The position numbers and the translations under genes were made by a program. This document shows positions 6,843 through 7,541 of a stretch of DNA of 7,541 nt, in pieces (position 1 is the stretch's first letter; every line of letters starts with the position of its first letter). Source of the DNA: Mogibacterium sp. (GTDB taxonomy: Bacteria; Bacillota; Clostridia; Peptostreptococcales; Anaerovoracaceae); NCBI GenBank assembly GCA_021442505.1, contig JABUTC010000015.1, forward strand, positions 9,845 through 17,385, given 5' to 3'. The notes below the pieces were generated by a model, which was not told the DNA's origin, searched no databases, and saw nothing but the letters and a program-made list of their open reading frames with translations.

Positions 6843-7541
6843 CTAATCCCTGTCCGCTCTTCTTCTCTCAAGTTCGTGAAGAAGCTTCTTTCTGAGCCTG
6901 ATATCCTCAGGCGTTACCTCTACAAGTTCGTCCCTGTTGATGAACTCAAGCGCTTCCTCGAGGGTGAAAACTCTCGGCGGTGTCAGCTTGATGGTGTCGT
7001 CGGAACCGGCAGCTCTCATGTTGCTCACCCTTTTCGCCTTGCACGGGTTAACAACCATATCGTCGCTTCTCGAATTCATGCCGACTATCATTCCCTCGTA
7101 GACATGAGTTCCCGGTTCAACAAACATCTGAACTCTTTCCTGTATATTGAATATCGCGTATGGAGTGCAGTTTCCTTCCTCCTGTGCGATTGCAACACCG
7201 TTTATTCTGTCCGGAATCTCGCCCTTCCAAGGCTCAAATCCCTCGAATCTTCTTACCATGGTTCCTTCGCCGTGAGTGTCGTTTATGAACTCACTTCTGT
7301 ATCCCATGAGACCTCTTGTCGGTGCCGAGTAGATGATTCTCGAATATCCGTTACCTTCGCTCATCATCTGCTTCATCATTCCCTTTCGCAGATTGAGCTT
7401 GGAGATTACCGAGCCGCTGTACTCGTCCGGAACGCTGACAACGACCTCCTCGACCGGCTCGAGTTTTTCGCCGTACTCTCCGCGCTTGATTACTACCTCA
7501 GGCTTTGATACGGCAAGCTCATATCCTTCTCTTCTCATATT
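6843..7541 (-). CDS. typA: TypA/BipA ribosome-associated GTPase, C-terminal part
   Basis: Only the last 232 residues are in the window; the GTPase domain and start lie beyond the right edge. TypA/BipA is a translational GTPase related to EF-G and LepA that binds the 70S ribosome and aids ribosome assembly and stress or cold adaptation. The visible part starts at the conserved NMRREGYEL and runs through the EF-G-like C-terminal fold (about 2-80, with GLMGYRSEF near 75-83) into the BipA-specific C-terminal domain: HVYEGMIVGMNSR, NMRAAGSDD, LEEALEFI and DELVEVTPEDIRLRK. These blocks closely match E. coli BipA (for example YEGQIIGIHSRS and DDELVEVTPTSIRIRK), so the identification is firm. The protein ends in the basic, arginine-rich tail RRRADRD. 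The stop codon (TAG) is 19 bases before pyc. Confidence 0.97.
   Translation of the reverse strand, partial: NMRREGYELAVSKPEVVIKRGEYGEKLEPVEEVVVSVPDEYSGSVISKLNLRKGMMKQMMSEGNGYSRIIYSAPTRGLMGYRSEFINDTHGEGTMVRRFEGFEPWKGEIPDRINGVAIAQEEGNCTPYAIFNIQERVQMFVEPGTHVYEGMIVGMNSRSDDMVVNPCKAKRVSNMRAAGSDDTIKLTPPRVFTLEEALEFINRDELVEVTPEDIRLRKKLLHELERRRADRD

Noticed and set aside
6824..6871. A longer pyc start at 6871, adding 16 residues
   Set aside because: That ATG is inside typA and has no Shine-Dalgarno. The added residues are not part of the conserved N-terminus, whereas the ATG at 6823 has AAGGAGG at proper spacing.
6732..7508. Plus-strand open frame of 258 codons opposite typA and the pyc start
   Set aside because: It spans two firm minus-strand genes and their junction, and its translation shows no family features; it is a shadow frame.
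1..7541. A defence island, mobile element, CRISPR array or new multi-gene system
   Set aside because: All coding capacity is taken by four recognisable housekeeping or metabolic genes, and I saw no direct repeats, terminal inverted repeats or integrase-like genes.

Overview
The window is a short run of four genes, all on the minus strand. In transcription order (right to left) they are: the 3' part of typA/bipA (ribosome-associated GTPase), a complete single-chain pyruvate carboxylase (pyc), a complete butyrate kinase (buk), and a long U32-family protein whose 3' end lies beyond position 1. The U32 frame is open from position 2131 to the left edge without a stop. No stretch longer than about 100 bases lacks a gene, and I see no tRNA, rRNA, CRISPR array, insertion sequence, transposase, phage gene or defence gene.

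The organism is most likely an anaerobic member of the Clostridia (Bacillota). The reasons are a Clostridium-type butyrate kinase, the single-polypeptide pyruvate carboxylase, strong AGGAGG-type ribosome binding sites, a clostridial-style long U32 protein, and a base composition that looks near 50% G+C by eye. A placement near the amino-acid-fermenting Family XIII/Anaerovoracaceae is possible but is only a guess.

Layout, right to left. typA ends at 6843. After a 19-base gap that holds a strong Shine-Dalgarno, pyc starts at 6823, so the two are probably co-transcribed. pyc ends at 3371. A 92-base gap with a GC-rich hairpin, but no clear promoter or terminator, leads to buk at 3278. buk ends at 2214 and is followed at once by a convincing intrinsic terminator (2162-2191) with a GNRA tetraloop. 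The U32 gene starts at 2131, only about 30 bases past the terminator's U-tract. It has no Shine-Dalgarno, but an extended -10 box sits so that the predicted transcript would start on, or within a base or two of, the A of the ATG.

Functionally, pyruvate carboxylase supplies oxaloacetate and butyrate kinase makes ATP from butyryl phosphate, so both act at the pyruvate/acyl-CoA end of fermentation. No phosphotransbutyrylase gene (the usual buk partner) is in the window. TypA and the U32 protein both belong to families that act on the ribosome or RNA. This is an ordinary housekeeping region, and I found no sign of a new multi-gene system. The feature most worth a second look is the nested terminator/leaderless promoter in front of the U32 gene.
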